Source: Paraburkholderia sediminicola
GTDB lineage: Bacteria; Pseudomonadota; Gammaproteobacteria; Burkholderiales; Burkholderiaceae
DNA length: 64,000 nt
Direction of reading: 5' to 3'
Assembly (NCBI RefSeq): GCF_902859805.1
Contig: NZ_CADIKC010000014.1
Location: forward strand, 62,001-126,000
The notes under the pieces are model-generated. The model had not been told where the DNA came from and made no database searches. It saw nothing but the letters and a program-made list of their open reading frames with translations. Shown in pieces: positions 1 to 9,197 of the stretch; position 1 is the first letter of the stretch, and each line of letters opens with the position of its first letter. Made by a program: the position numbers and the translations under genes.

Positions 1-21
1 GATCCGACAGACAACAATGAC

Positions 22-1263
22 TTAAGCGCGACGCTGCAGCAATGCGGTTATGTTGCGCGTCTCGATCTCCGTGAACTGTTCCACGGCATCGGCACCCTCC
101 AGCAACAGATCCGGGTCAAGCCCGTCTGCCAGACGTTCGAGTTGCATGTTATTCCACGGCAGAAGATGAAACGGATGGAGCGCAGCTTCGGGACTAGGCG
201 CACGATCAACTTCACCGGCGAGAATGCGCTTCGGGATCTCAGGATCGGCAATGATCGGACGACCGAGCCCGATGACATCCAGTTCACCGCGCTCCAGCGA
301 TTCGATCATGGCTGCCGTCGTGCGAAATCCACCGACCACCATCACGGGCATCTTCGCTGCGGCACGAACGGAGGCCGCAAAATCCACGAAAAAGGCTTCG
401 CGCTTGACGGTGCTTTCGCGCGGTGCGTCTTCTCCCTCGTCCATTAACGTAAGGCCGGCAATCTTCGGCTGCTCGAGCGAACCGCCCGATAGCTCGAGCA
501 GATCGAGCGAAGAATCGTTGAGTTTCTTCACGAGTTCGACGCACTCGGCATTGGTGAATCCGCCCTTCTGAAAATCAGAAGAATTGAGCTTCAGCGCAAC
601 CGGAAAGTCCGGACCAACGGCTGAGCGAACCGCAGCCACCACCTCGAGCACGAAACGGGAGCGGTTTTCAAGCGAACCTCCCCATCTGTCTGCGCGCTTG
701 TTCGCGAGCGGGCTAAGGAACTGCGAAATCAGGTAACCATGGGCCCCATGCAACGAGACACCGGTGAAACCGGCCTCGCGCACTTTCCTGGCTGCGAAGG
801 CGAATTGCCCGACGGCCTGCATGATCTGCTCTTCCGTCATTTTGCGCGGCGTGGCGAACGAAAAGCCGGCGCCCCTCATCACGTCGATATCCACTGAAGA
901 CGGCGCAAGGGGTGACGTGTTGATCACGTCTTGCACCTGCCGTCCGGTATGACTGAGTTGAGCCCAGAAATGCGCGCCTTCCGACGTTCCCGCAGCGGCG
1001 AGCCGTGCGAGTTGCTCCTGTCCACTGTCGTCGTCGATCACGATATTGCCTGGGCGCTCGAGATGCCACCGGTCCACCTGGATATTGCCGGAGAGAAGCA
1101 GCCCGGCGCCGGAACGCGCCCAACGCCGATACAACGCTTCGAGGCGCGGTGTCGAATGATTGTTAGCGTCGGCCATGCCTTCGCTCATGGCCGCCTTGAC
1201 GAGACGGTTTGCGAGAATCGCGCCACTGGGTAGACGCAACGATTGTGAAAGAGGATTGCTCAT
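22..1263 (-). CDS. NADH:flavin oxidoreductase, old yellow enzyme family
   Basis: FMN-dependent TIM-barrel oxidoreductase of the OYE / 2,4-dienoyl-CoA reductase-like class, single domain, about 413 residues; it lacks the C-terminal FAD/NAD domain of the long members. Typical landmarks are the N-terminal LANRLVKAAMSEG, a central SLHGAHGYLISQFLSP with the His and Tyr of the substrate pocket, then ENRSRF, and GLGRPIIADPE near the phosphate site. I prefer the start at MSNPLSQ (1263); an ATG 12 bases upstream (1275) is also possible. It is divergent from a TetR regulator, with a palindromic operator between, so it is probably repressed and induced by an electrophilic or xenobiotic compound. Substrate unknown. 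Confidence 0.9.
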   Translation of the reverse strand: MSNPLSQSLRLPSGAILANRLVKAAMSEGMADANNHSTPRLEALYRRWARSGAGLLLSGNIQVDRWHLERPGNIVIDDDSGQEQLARLAAAGTSEGAHFWAQLSHTGRQVQDVINTSPLAPSSVDIDVMRGAGFSFATPRKMTEEQIMQAVGQFAFAARKVREAGFTGVSLHGAHGYLISQFLSPLANKRADRWGGSLENRSRFVLEVVAAVRSAVGPDFPVALKLNSSDFQKGGFTNAECVELVKKLNDSSLDLLELSGGSLEQPKIAGLTLMDEGEDAPRESTVKREAFFVDFAASVRAAAKMPVMVVGGFRTTAAMIESLERGELDVIGLGRPIIADPEIPKRILAGEVDRAPSPEAALHPFHLLPWNNMQLERLADGLDPDLLLEGADAVEQFTEIETRNITALLQRRA

Positions 1264-1338
1264 CTGAATGTCCATCTGGAAACGGTCACATGTAAGCCAA
1301 GCCCTTGCCCACAAAGGCAAAATCGACCCGGCACAGTA

Positions 1339-1382
1339 ACGACAGTGGTCGCTGTCGTTTGTAGTATAGTGATCGCTGTCGT
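1339..1382. promoter_or_regulatory. Probable TetR operator in the OYE/TetR divergent promoter
   Basis: A perfect inverted repeat ACGACAG-N6-CTGTCGT lies at 1339-1358. A second, partial copy sharing the core GATCGCTGTCGTA follows at 1371-1383. The 20-bp palindrome has the size of a TetR-dimer site, and the pair sits between the two divergent start codons. That it binds the adjacent TetR protein is inference from position. Confidence 0.6.
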
Positions 1383-1415
1383 ATCATTCGTCAAGCAGAT
1401 AAAAGAGGGACACTT

Positions 1416-2081
1416 ATGGTCAAGACCTGGTCGGACGACAATCCGAAAGCCGCGTTGATGTCGCGCAAGCGAACGATGATCGTCGACGCTGCGCTGCGGG
1501 CGTTCCTTGAAAGCGGCTATGCCGAAAGCTCGGTCAATCGCATCGCGGCGGACGCCGGTGTGTCCATCAAGACGCTGTACCGTCACTTCGAGAGCAAAGA
1601 CGATCTGTTCAGTGCAGTGATGCAGGCGGCCTGCTCGCCGTCCGCCGCACAGTCGGCTGACGCCTCAGAACCCGCGGAACCGGGCGAACCAACCTGGTTT
1701 AGCGAACCGCCGGCAGTCGCATTGCCAATTGCGGGCAGCGATTACTTACGACACGCTCTTTCGAAAGAGCAGTTGGACCTTTATCGCGTCGTCACACGGG
1801 ACGCACCTCGCTTCCCCGAGCTGGCGCGCCGCTATCGCGAGGAGGTGACGGGTACGCGTGACGCATTGTTCACGAGCTACCTTGATCGATGGCTACCTGT
1901 CACGGGCTGGGAAGTAAGAGATAAGTACGGCGCGGCGGCAACCTTCGCGGCACTCCTGAAAGCCAGGCTTTTCGACGATGCGTTGCTTGGTTTAAAAAGT
2001 CCCAGCGAAGAAGATATCGCCGGATGTGCAGCCGATGCCGCCATCCAGATGCTCACGCTCATGGAAACCGGCCGGCTTTAA
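1416..2081 (+). CDS. TetR family transcriptional regulator
   Basis: One-component repressor of 221 residues. The N-terminal TetR helix-turn-helix covers about residues 20-65 and includes VNRIAADAGVSIKTLYRHFESKDDLF, whose YRHFxSKDDL end is diagnostic. The C-terminal half is the variable ligand-binding domain, with no close family recognised. AGAGGG lies about 7 bases before the ATG at 1416. It is divergent from the OYE gene and probably controls both through the palindrome at 1339-1358. Its stop codon overlaps the stop of the convergent pcm gene by four bases. Confidence 0.9.
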   Translation: MVKTWSDDNPKAALMSRKRTMIVDAALRAFLESGYAESSVNRIAADAGVSIKTLYRHFESKDDLFSAVMQAACSPSAAQSADASEPAEPGEPTWFSEPPAVALPIAGSDYLRHALSKEQLDLYRVVTRDAPRFPELARRYREEVTGTRDALFTSYLDRWLPVTGWEVRDKYGAAATFAALLKARLFDDALLGLKSPSEEDIAGCAADAAIQMLTLMETGRL

Positions 2082-2797
2082 TCTACCCAACCGTCCTCAC
2101 CAATTAGCGGTACGAAGCTCACTTCGCCCAACCAGCACTCGTGATACTCCTGTTCGCCGTGACGCATCAGTTTGATCAATCGCTGATGATGACGCTCACG
2201 CCCTACCGGCATGACGATCCGGCCACCGATCGACAGCTGCGAACGCCATGCCTGTGGGATACGCGGTCCGCCAGCCCCGGCGATGATCGCGTCGTACGGC
2301 GCATAGGCAGTCAAACCGACCGTGCCGTCGCCAAGATGAACAGTCACGTTGAATATGCCCAACCGCGCCAGCGTCTCGCGAGCGGAGTCGGCGAGCACCG
2401 GATCGCGTTCAACGGAATGGACGTGCGCCACGATTGCCGCCGCAATTGCGGCGGCATACCCCGACCCCGTGCCGACGTCGAGAACCTGGTCGCTCGGACC
2501 CAGTTCGGCCGCCTCCATCATCTGCGCGACAATGGCGGGCTGCGAAATCGCTTGCTGGTGCGCGATAGGCAACGCGCCATCGTCGTACGCGAACTCACGC
2601 AGTTGCGCAGGTACGAATTCCTCGCGCGGCACACGGCGCATGGCGGATAGCACGTTGACGTCGCGGATACCCCGCGCAACGATTTGCCGTACAACCATCC
2701 GCTCCCGGGCTTCCCTGAAATCGATCACTGTGGCCTCCGTCTGAGGGTCGCGCAGGCTTTGCAGCAGCCTGCGGATAACTTCCACCGGACGATTCAA
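2078..2797 (-). CDS. pcm: Protein-L-isoaspartate O-methyltransferase
   Basis: SAM-dependent repair enzyme that methylates L-isoaspartyl residues in damaged proteins in the cytoplasm. The family signature RMVVRQIVARGIRD is near residue 33. VPREEFVP and a substrate loop ALPIAHQQAISQP follow, then SAM motif I VLDVGTGSGYAAA (about 104-116) and GGRIVMPVG in the C-terminal half. The only start giving a full N-terminus is TTG at 2797, with GAGG about nine bases upstream; the first internal ATG would remove part of the conserved N-terminal helix. Length 239 residues, slightly longer than the E. coli enzyme. Monocistronic. Confidence 0.92.
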   Translation of the reverse strand: MNRPVEVIRRLLQSLRDPQTEATVIDFREARERMVVRQIVARGIRDVNVLSAMRRVPREEFVPAQLREFAYDDGALPIAHQQAISQPAIVAQMMEAAELGPSDQVLDVGTGSGYAAAIAAAIVAHVHSVERDPVLADSARETLARLGIFNVTVHLGDGTVGLTAYAPYDAIIAGAGGPRIPQAWRSQLSIGGRIVMPVGRERHHQRLIKLMRHGEQEYHECWLGEVSFVPLIGEDGWVD

Positions 2798-2970
2798 TTT
2801 TGCGCCTCGTTCGATGTCGGCGAACTCGCATCGACCCTGCGCTCAACGCATCCCGACGAATCAGGTATTCGATGACCGGAGTTTAAGGGTCAGCACTGAT
2901 CGCGTCGTATGGCACAGCGGCCCGTTTTCGCCAATAATGGCCCCACATCCACTACTGGACGAGGGCGGCC

Positions 2971-5022
2971 ATGCATTACAGCCCCGACGCCATCCGCACC
3001 ATCGCTCTGGTCGGCCATGCAGGATGTGGCAAGACATCGCTTGTCGAAGCCCTACTCCACCAGGGTGGCGAGTTACGCGCGCCCGGCAGCGTGGAGCGCG
3101 GCACCACGGTCTGCGATTTCGACCCGCTCGAGCGCAAATATCACCACTCCCTGAACTCCGCTGTCGCCCACCTGCACTACCGTGATACACGCATTTATCT
3201 GCTGGATACGCCCGGCTACCCGGACTTTTCCGGGCTGTCGATCAGCGCCCTGCCGGCTGTAGAAACCGTCGCCATTGTCATCAACGCACAAACCGGCATC
3301 GAAATGACCACCCGGCGCATGATGGCTTGGGCGGAAAAACGCAAGCTCTGCAGAATGATCATCGTGAACGGTATCGATCGCGACAAGGTCGATCTTCCGG
3401 GGCTTCTGACGCAAATCCAGGAGGCGTTCGGCAAGGAATGCCTACCCATCAACCTGCCGGCGCAAAACGGCAGCCAGGTGGTGGATTGCTTTTTCAACCC
3501 GGCCGGCGAGGCCGACTTCCTGTCTGTTGCGGCGGCGCACAACGCGCTGGTCGATCAAGTGGTCGAGATCGATCCCGCCTTGATGGAGCTATACCTGGAA
3601 CAAGGCGAAGCCATCAGCCCGGAGCAGTTGCATGAACCCTTCGAGCGGGCGCTGCGCGAAGCTCATCTGGTGCCGATCTGCTTCACGTCAGCGGCCAACG
3701 GCGCCGGCATTGTGGAATTGCTCGACGTGTTCGTCCGGCTCCTGCCCAATCCGATGGAAGGTAATCCGCCCCTCTTCTACCGCGACGCCCGCGGCCGCCA
3801 GGAAGTCGTACGTGCCGAACCAGTCGCCGACAAGCATGTATTGGCCCACGCCTTCAAGATCGTCATGGACCCTTACATCGGCAAGATGGCCGTGTTTCGC
3901 ATCCATCAGGGCACGATCAGGCGGGACAGCCAGCTCTATATCGGCGACGCACGCCAACCGTTCAAAGTCGCCCATCTGATGATGCTGCAGGGCAAGGAAC
4001 ACGTAGATGTCCCGCAAGCCGGCCCAGGCGATATCTGCGCCACCGCGAAGATCGACGAGATCGGTTTCGATGCCGTACTGCACGACGCCCCCGAGGACGG
4101 CAATATCCACCTGACCCCGCTCGACTTCCCCACGCCCATCTATGGACTGGCGATCGAGCCTGCGCGCCGCGGCAACGAGCAGCGTCTCTGGGAGATTCTG
4201 CAAAAGCTGAGTGCGGAAGACCCATGTCTGCGCATCGACCACCCGGTCGGCACCAACGAGACGGTGGTGCGCGGTCTGGGCGAGCTGCACCTGCGCCTCA
4301 TGCTGGAGCGACTCTCCGAGCAATACAAGCTCGAGGTCGTGACGCGGCCGCCGAAAATCGCCTATCGGGAAACCATCGGCGGTAAAGCCGAGGGGCATCA
4401 TCGCCACAAGAAGCAAACCGGCGGCGCCGGGCAATTCGGCGAAGTGATGTTGCGCGTGGAGCCACTGCCGCGCGGCGCGGGGTTCGAGTTCGTCGACGCC
4501 GTCAAGGGCGGCGCCATCCCTGGGCAGTTCATGCCCGCCGTGGAAAAAGGCATTCTTCAGGTCATCGATAGCGGGCCGCTGGCCGGCTTCCCGATGCAGG
4601 ACGTACGCGTCACCGTCTTCGACGGCAAGAGCCATTCAGTCGACTCCAAGGAGGTGGCATTCGTTTCCGCCGGGCGCAAGGCCTTTATCGACGCGGTACT
4701 GAAAGCTCAGCCCGTCCTGCTCGAACCGATCGTGGACATCGAGGTGATGACGCCGGAAGGCGCAATGGGCGACATTATCGGCGACCTGTCCGCCAAGCGC
4801 GGGCAAGTCCATGGCACGCGCGCGGCTGCGGGTAATGCCGTGGTCGTGGCGGGCCAGGTGCCGTTGTCCGAACTCAACGACTATCAGTCGCGGCTGAACG
4901 CCATCGCAGGTGGGCACGGCAACTACAGCATCCAGCTCAGCCACTACGATCCGGTACCTCCCGCCCAACAGGAACGGATGGCGTCGCAACACAAGAAACA
5001 GGGCGACAGCGCGGCGCAGTGA
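2971..5022 (+). CDS. fusA: Elongation factor G-like GTPase (second EF-G type)
   Basis: EF-G-family translational GTPase of 683 residues with the usual order: G domain, domain II, then domains III-V with PEGAMGDIIGDLSAKRGQ near the C-terminus. Walker A GHAGCGKT is at 15-22 and G3 DTPGYPDF at 79-86. The G4 motif reads NGID (133-136) instead of NKxD, and the switch I segment is shorter than in canonical EF-G. It lies outside any str/ribosomal operon, so it resembles the FusA2 paralogues of unsettled role (recycling, stress or antibiotic tolerance) rather than the housekeeping factor. Start at the ATG after GAGGGCGGCC. Confidence 0.88.
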   Translation: MHYSPDAIRTIALVGHAGCGKTSLVEALLHQGGELRAPGSVERGTTVCDFDPLERKYHHSLNSAVAHLHYRDTRIYLLDTPGYPDFSGLSISALPAVETVAIVINAQTGIEMTTRRMMAWAEKRKLCRMIIVNGIDRDKVDLPGLLTQIQEAFGKECLPINLPAQNGSQVVDCFFNPAGEADFLSVAAAHNALVDQVVEIDPALMELYLEQGEAISPEQLHEPFERALREAHLVPICFTSAANGAGIVELLDVFVRLLPNPMEGNPPLFYRDARGRQEVVRAEPVADKHVLAHAFKIVMDPYIGKMAVFRIHQGTIRRDSQLYIGDARQPFKVAHLMMLQGKEHVDVPQAGPGDICATAKIDEIGFDAVLHDAPEDGNIHLTPLDFPTPIYGLAIEPARRGNEQRLWEILQKLSAEDPCLRIDHPVGTNETVVRGLGELHLRLMLERLSEQYKLEVVTRPPKIAYRETIGGKAEGHHRHKKQTGGAGQFGEVMLRVEPLPRGAGFEFVDAVKGGAIPGQFMPAVEKGILQVIDSGPLAGFPMQDVRVTVFDGKSHSVDSKEVAFVSAGRKAFIDAVLKAQPVLLEPIVDIEVMTPEGAMGDIIGDLSAKRGQVHGTRAAAGNAVVVAGQVPLSELNDYQSRLNAIAGGHGNYSIQLSHYDPVPPAQQERMASQHKKQGDSAAQ

Positions 5023-5046
5023 GTGTTGCACCGACACCCCCGCGCT

Positions 5047-5068
5047 GGCTGGCACTCAAGCGCCAGCC
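5047..5068. terminator. Hairpin between convergent fusA-like and porin genes
   Basis: GGCTGGC at 5047-5053 pairs perfectly with GCCAGCC at 5062-5068 across an 8-nt loop, in the 60-bp gap between two convergent stop codons. No T-run follows on either strand, so termination is inferred from position only. Confidence 0.35.
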
Positions 5069-5082
5069 CCGCCACAGTTACC

Positions 5083-6231
5083 TCAGAACGAATGCCGCAT
5101 CCCGATCCGCACATCCGACTGCGTATTCGAGGACGACGGCGTAAAGCTGTAGCCGATCACCGCATTCACGCCGTTCGACGCACGTAGATAGTCGCCGGAA
5201 ACGTACACGTCGGTACGTTTGGACAACAGATAGTGCAGTCCGAGCGAACCCTGATTCCAGTGATTGCCTTCGAAGGCCGTGTGTTGATACCCGCCGTACA
5301 GCGACAACGCAGGCGTGAAGTTATACGACGCGCCCCCTTCATAGACCTGCATGTGCGAGGTCTGCCCGAAGCCCTTGATCGTCGTGTACGTGAAATCGCC
5401 GGTGAGCATCAGGTTGCCGATCGTATACGCGGCGCCGATCGCGAACGCGCCTTGCTTATCCACCGGGAATGCGGACGAACCATACAGATCGGTCACCGCG
5501 CCAGTGGCCGGATCGACGGAAACGGTCGGCTGGCCGAGGAAGGTGTGTGTGCCGATCATTGCGTACGGGTCGAACGCATAGATACCGAACGGATTGTTCA
5601 ACTGGGTATACGCAACACCCATGTTGAACGGGCCGTGGTCGTAATGCGCACCCACGCTCCAAGCGCTCTTCTGATGGAAGTCACCGGCGGTATTGCCGAA
5701 CGAATACATGCCGCCGAAGGTGAAGCCGGCAAAATCGTTCGACAGGAACTTCACCGAGTTCGGCAGACGGTCGCCGTTCATCCGGTCGAAGTCGCCCTGG
5801 TGAATCGCGTAGCCGCTTGCCCATGCGGAGATGTTGTACAGAAAGACAAACTCTTCGGTCATATCGAGCTGGTTACCGAACGAGAAAGTCCCCCACGAGT
5901 TCTTGATGCCGACATAAGCCTGGCGCCCGAATTCAGCGCCACCGAATGCGTATTGCCCATTGCCCAGGTGAAAACCCGATTCGAGCACGAAGACCGCTTG
6001 CAAGCCGCCGCCGAGATCTTCCACGCCTTTGAAGCCGATCCGGTTGCCGTACGAAATGCCGTCGTCGAATTTGAACTGGTGTGCGCCACCGGCGTTGTTC
6101 ACGTAGGTGATACCGGCGTCCAGAATCCCGTACAAGGTGACGCTGCTTTGCGCATGGACCGCCGTCGGTGCGCATACCGCGCTTGCCGCGAGGGCGAGTC
6201 CCGAAAGACTAACGGCATTTTTCTTCTTCAT
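5083..6231 (-). CDS. Outer-membrane general porin (OmpC-like)
   Basis: Gram-negative trimeric porin of 382 residues for passive diffusion of small hydrophilic solutes. It has a signal peptide (about residues 1-27, ending AVHA before QSSVTLYGILD), the typical first strand SSVTLYG, GFKGVEDLGGGLQAVFVLE, and a terminal phenylalanine in GMRHSF, which is the beta-barrel assembly signal. It is transcribed alone from the region at 6232-6555. The nearby choline genes make osmolyte-linked expression possible, but nothing in the coding sequence shows specificity. Confidence 0.93.
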   Translation of the reverse strand: MKKKNAVSLSGLALAASAVCAPTAVHAQSSVTLYGILDAGITYVNNAGGAHQFKFDDGISYGNRIGFKGVEDLGGGLQAVFVLESGFHLGNGQYAFGGAEFGRQAYVGIKNSWGTFSFGNQLDMTEEFVFLYNISAWASGYAIHQGDFDRMNGDRLPNSVKFLSNDFAGFTFGGMYSFGNTAGDFHQKSAWSVGAHYDHGPFNMGVAYTQLNNPFGIYAFDPYAMIGTHTFLGQPTVSVDPATGAVTDLYGSSAFPVDKQGAFAIGAAYTIGNLMLTGDFTYTTIKGFGQTSHMQVYEGGASYNFTPALSLYGGYQHTAFEGNHWNQGSLGLHYLLSKRTDVYVSGDYLRASNGVNAVIGYSFTPSSSNTQSDVRIGMRHSF

Positions 6232-6555
6232 CTAGTTCTCCCCTGCTCTTTGCCTGCGTATTTCGTTAGATAAAGCGATCCCTGCTGCGTGTTGTCTTCC
6301 AACGCGCGGCGCTTCTCGCATGACGGGCAGTTCGAAATCGGCTGAGACTGATTGAAACGGATTGAAGCTCACTAACGCTGACCTAGCCGACTAAACCTCA
6401 ATTAGTCGGCCGGGCTGTTTGAAGCTATCGGCACTGCATACGATGATCTGTATGCCTGCATCGACGGGTCAAGAATAAGTGTCCAGATTTAAGAGGATTC
6501 GACCGGATGCGACATGAATCTGTCGAGTAGCGACCTCGCGTCACGAATGCCGGCG
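6232..6555. promoter_or_regulatory. 324-bp gap upstream of the porin, with an inverted repeat
   Basis: No gene is seen here. The gap carries the porin promoter side and the 3' end of the choline-binding protein transcription unit. A perfect 9-bp inverted repeat GCCGACTAA-N7-TTAGTCGGC lies at 6386-6410, about 155 bases upstream of the porin start. It could be a porin operator or an RNA hairpin. An octamer GCCGACTA identical to one arm recurs beside the choV operator at 45131-45138. Confidence 0.45.
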
Positions 6556-7509
6556 TTATTTCACACCGAGTGCGGTCTGCACTGCTTGCAAACCGTTGGC
6601 GCCGCTAGCGGTGTTCACGCCGTCGAGCCATGATTTCAGCAATTCGGGGTGGCGCTTGAGCGCTTCGGTGGCGGCCGTGTCGACACCGGTCTTCTTCTCG
6701 AGCACCTCGGTGATCACGCCGTTCTCCAGATCGACATTGAACGTGAGTTGCCTGAACAGGCGTCCGACATTCGGACACTGCTCGGCATACCCGCTACGCG
6801 CGACGGTGTTGACCGTGGCGCCGCCATAGTTCGGCCCGAAGTACCTGTCACCGCCGTCGAGGTACGTCAGCTTGAACTTCGTGTTCATCAGATGCGGCTC
6901 CCAAGCAAGGAACACGATCCATTTCTTCTCACGTACCGCGCGCTCGACTTGCGTGAGCATGCCGGTCTCGCTCGACTCGACGAGCTTCCAGCTGCCGAGC
7001 CCGTATGCCTTGTCGTCAACCATCTTCTTGATGTTCTGATTGGCCGGCGCGCCCGGCTCGATGCCGTAGATCTTGCTGTCGAACTTGTCGGCGTTCTTCG
7101 CAAGGTCCGCGAATGAATGCACGCCGGCCGCCGCCACGTAGTCAGGCACCGCGAGCGTGAACTTCGCGTTGCTCAAATTCGGATGCACAACCTCGATTGA
7201 CTTCTCATCCTCGAAGGGCTTCACGACCGGTGCTTGCGCCGGCATCCAGTTGCCGAGAAACACGTCGATCTGGCCTTTCTTCAGGCCTTGGTAGGTAATC
7301 GGCACCGACAGGTTCGACACGTTCTGATGGTAGCCGAGCGCCTTCAACAGCACGCCGGTCATTGCATTGGTCGCGTCGATGTCTGTCCAGCCGGGACCCG
7401 CCATGTTGACCTGCGTGCAGGACTGCGGTTCGGCCGCTGCAGCAAAGGTGGCCGCCGCGCACAGCAGCGCAACGCCGGATACAGCCTGTTTGAAGAGCTT
7501 TTTCATCAT
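6556..7509 (-). CDS. Choline ABC transporter substrate-binding protein (ChoX-like)
   Basis: Periplasmic binding protein of 317 residues with a signal peptide (ends near AAAA-EPQ) and the OpuAC/ProX fold. Aromatic residues at positions expected for a quaternary-ammonium cage are visible: W41 (GWTDI), W88 (GNWMP), Y124 (PDYV) and W203 (AWEPH). It lies 40 bp downstream of betC on the same strand, so it probably delivers choline or choline-O-sulfate when the sulfatase is induced. No permease or ATPase gene accompanies it; the only complete choVW set is near 43-45 kb. AGGAAG precedes the ATG. A closely similar paralogue is at 40932-41867. Confidence 0.88.
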   Translation of the reverse strand: MMKKLFKQAVSGVALLCAAATFAAAAEPQSCTQVNMAGPGWTDIDATNAMTGVLLKALGYHQNVSNLSVPITYQGLKKGQIDVFLGNWMPAQAPVVKPFEDEKSIEVVHPNLSNAKFTLAVPDYVAAAGVHSFADLAKNADKFDSKIYGIEPGAPANQNIKKMVDDKAYGLGSWKLVESSETGMLTQVERAVREKKWIVFLAWEPHLMNTKFKLTYLDGGDRYFGPNYGGATVNTVARSGYAEQCPNVGRLFRQLTFNVDLENGVITEVLEKKTGVDTAATEALKRHPELLKSWLDGVNTASGANGLQAVQTALGVK

Positions 7510-7549
7510 GTCGGCTTCCTGTGGGTAGGTTGAATCTTGAGCGGAGACT

Positions 7550-9106
7550 TCACCGCGTTACGGCGGGAAAACGCGCCATCGCTTCGAGCGTGTCGAGGTC
7601 GATGTGATTGCGCATATAGCGCTGACTCGCATCGACATGCGGCTGCCAGTCCCATGACGCAACCGTGCCTTGTGTTGTGGCCTCAAAATGGAAGCGGCGG
7701 CGGCGCTGGCTTTTCAGTACTTCGTTGTGCAGCGCGGCGAGGTTCCAGCGTCGGGCGACCTCCTCGCGAAATGCCGCGATTTGTGATTCGTATTCGGCGT
7801 ACGTCGCAAGGTTCTCGCGTTCGAGTGGGTCCGATGTTACGTCGTACAGCTGGTCAGGATCGGCCGGTGTGTGAATGAATTTGAAGCGCCCGCGGCGCAG
7901 CATCACTATTGGCGCTATAGCGCCTTCCGCCAGGTATTCGCCGATCGCTTCGTCGTGGCCGCCGTGCGCACCTTGTTTGGCTTGTATGCCACGCAGATGC
8001 GGTACGAGGCTTTGACCATCGAGCGAATCCGGCCAGCTTGCGGGTTGTTCGCCACGCGCCAATTCCACTAACGTGGGCAGCAGATCGAGATGCGAGACCG
8101 ACTCGTGCACGCGATGCGCGTCGAACTGCTGCGGGGCATGAACAATCAAGGGCACGCGGCAGCCCCCTTCGAAGAACGTCATCTTGTACCAGAGCCCACG
8201 CTCGCCGAGCATCTCACCATGATCGGACGTCACCACGATAACGGTGTCTTTCGCGAGCCCTGACTGTTCGAGCGCCTCGAGGATCGCACCGAACTGGTCA
8301 TCGACATAAGAGATTGCGCCGTAATAAGCGCGTCTCGCATTGCGGATTTGCTGGTCGGTCGGCGGCGTGCGGTCGGTTTCGCAGACGTGGCGCAGGCGCT
8401 TCGAGTGCGGATCGGCTTCATCGAGCGAATCACGATGCGCGGGCAAATCGATGTCCTCATCCGTATACATGTCCCAGTACTTCCGTGGAATCGCGTACGG
8501 GTCATGCGGATGCGTCAGCGAGGCGACCATGCAGAACGGCCTTGCATCTTTGCCGGCATGCCGCTCACGCGCGATATCGAAGAGCTTCTGCCGCGTGGTG
8601 AACGTGACTTCATCGTCGAAGTCCAGTTGGTTCGTGCGCACGCACGGACCTGCGTCGATTACCGAACTCATGTTGTGGTACCACGTGGGACGCGTTTCGA
8701 AATCGTCCCAGTTCGGGGTCCAACCGAAGTCAGCGGGATAGATGTCGGTTGTGAGCCGCTCTTCAAATCCGTGCAGTTGATCGGCGCCGCAGAAATGCAT
8801 TTTGCCGGACAGGATCGTGCGATATCCTTCGGCGCGCAGATAATGCGCGAACGTCAGCGTTTGCGACGGAAATTCTGCTGCATTGTCATAGGCACCGATC
8901 GCGGACGGCAGCTTGCCCGACAAAAAAGAAAAGCGCGACGGCGCGCACAGTGGACTCGCGCAGTACGCCGAGTCGAATACCACGCCCTGCTTCGCAAGGC
9001 GATCGAGATTGGGGGTCTTGGTTAGACGATGTCCGTATGCAGCAAGCGCAAACGGCGTCATCTGGTCGGCCATCAGAATAAGGATATTCTGTTTCGTGTC
9101 ATGCAT
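7550..9106 (-). CDS. betC: Choline-sulfatase
   Basis: Hydrolyses choline-O-sulfate to choline and sulfate in the cytoplasm, feeding betA/betB. Sulfatase fold of 518 residues. The formylglycine motif C-A-P-S-R has its Cys at residue 54, the position of the activated Cys in rhizobial BetC. An N-terminal metal-binding ILILMADQMTP and a metal site TSDHGEMLG follow, and the C-terminus is choline-sulfatase-type (ending HIDLDTLEAMARFP). I chose MHDTKQN (9106) because the longer frame adds a basic non-homologous leader. It is divergent from a LysR-type regulator and heads a likely operon with the choline-binding protein gene. Confidence 0.95.
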   Translation of the reverse strand: MHDTKQNILILMADQMTPFALAAYGHRLTKTPNLDRLAKQGVVFDSAYCASPLCAPSRFSFLSGKLPSAIGAYDNAAEFPSQTLTFAHYLRAEGYRTILSGKMHFCGADQLHGFEERLTTDIYPADFGWTPNWDDFETRPTWYHNMSSVIDAGPCVRTNQLDFDDEVTFTTRQKLFDIARERHAGKDARPFCMVASLTHPHDPYAIPRKYWDMYTDEDIDLPAHRDSLDEADPHSKRLRHVCETDRTPPTDQQIRNARRAYYGAISYVDDQFGAILEALEQSGLAKDTVIVVTSDHGEMLGERGLWYKMTFFEGGCRVPLIVHAPQQFDAHRVHESVSHLDLLPTLVELARGEQPASWPDSLDGQSLVPHLRGIQAKQGAHGGHDEAIGEYLAEGAIAPIVMLRRGRFKFIHTPADPDQLYDVTSDPLERENLATYAEYESQIAAFREEVARRWNLAALHNEVLKSQRRRRFHFEATTQGTVASWDWQPHVDASQRYMRNHIDLDTLEAMARFPAVTR

Positions 9107-9197
9107 TGGAGCGTGCCTCGAATAGAATCGCAAGTAGGGGTGCGGGTGTCGCTGCAAGCGGGATAACCGGTGTGCCGGTCCTCGCGTGAACACCACT

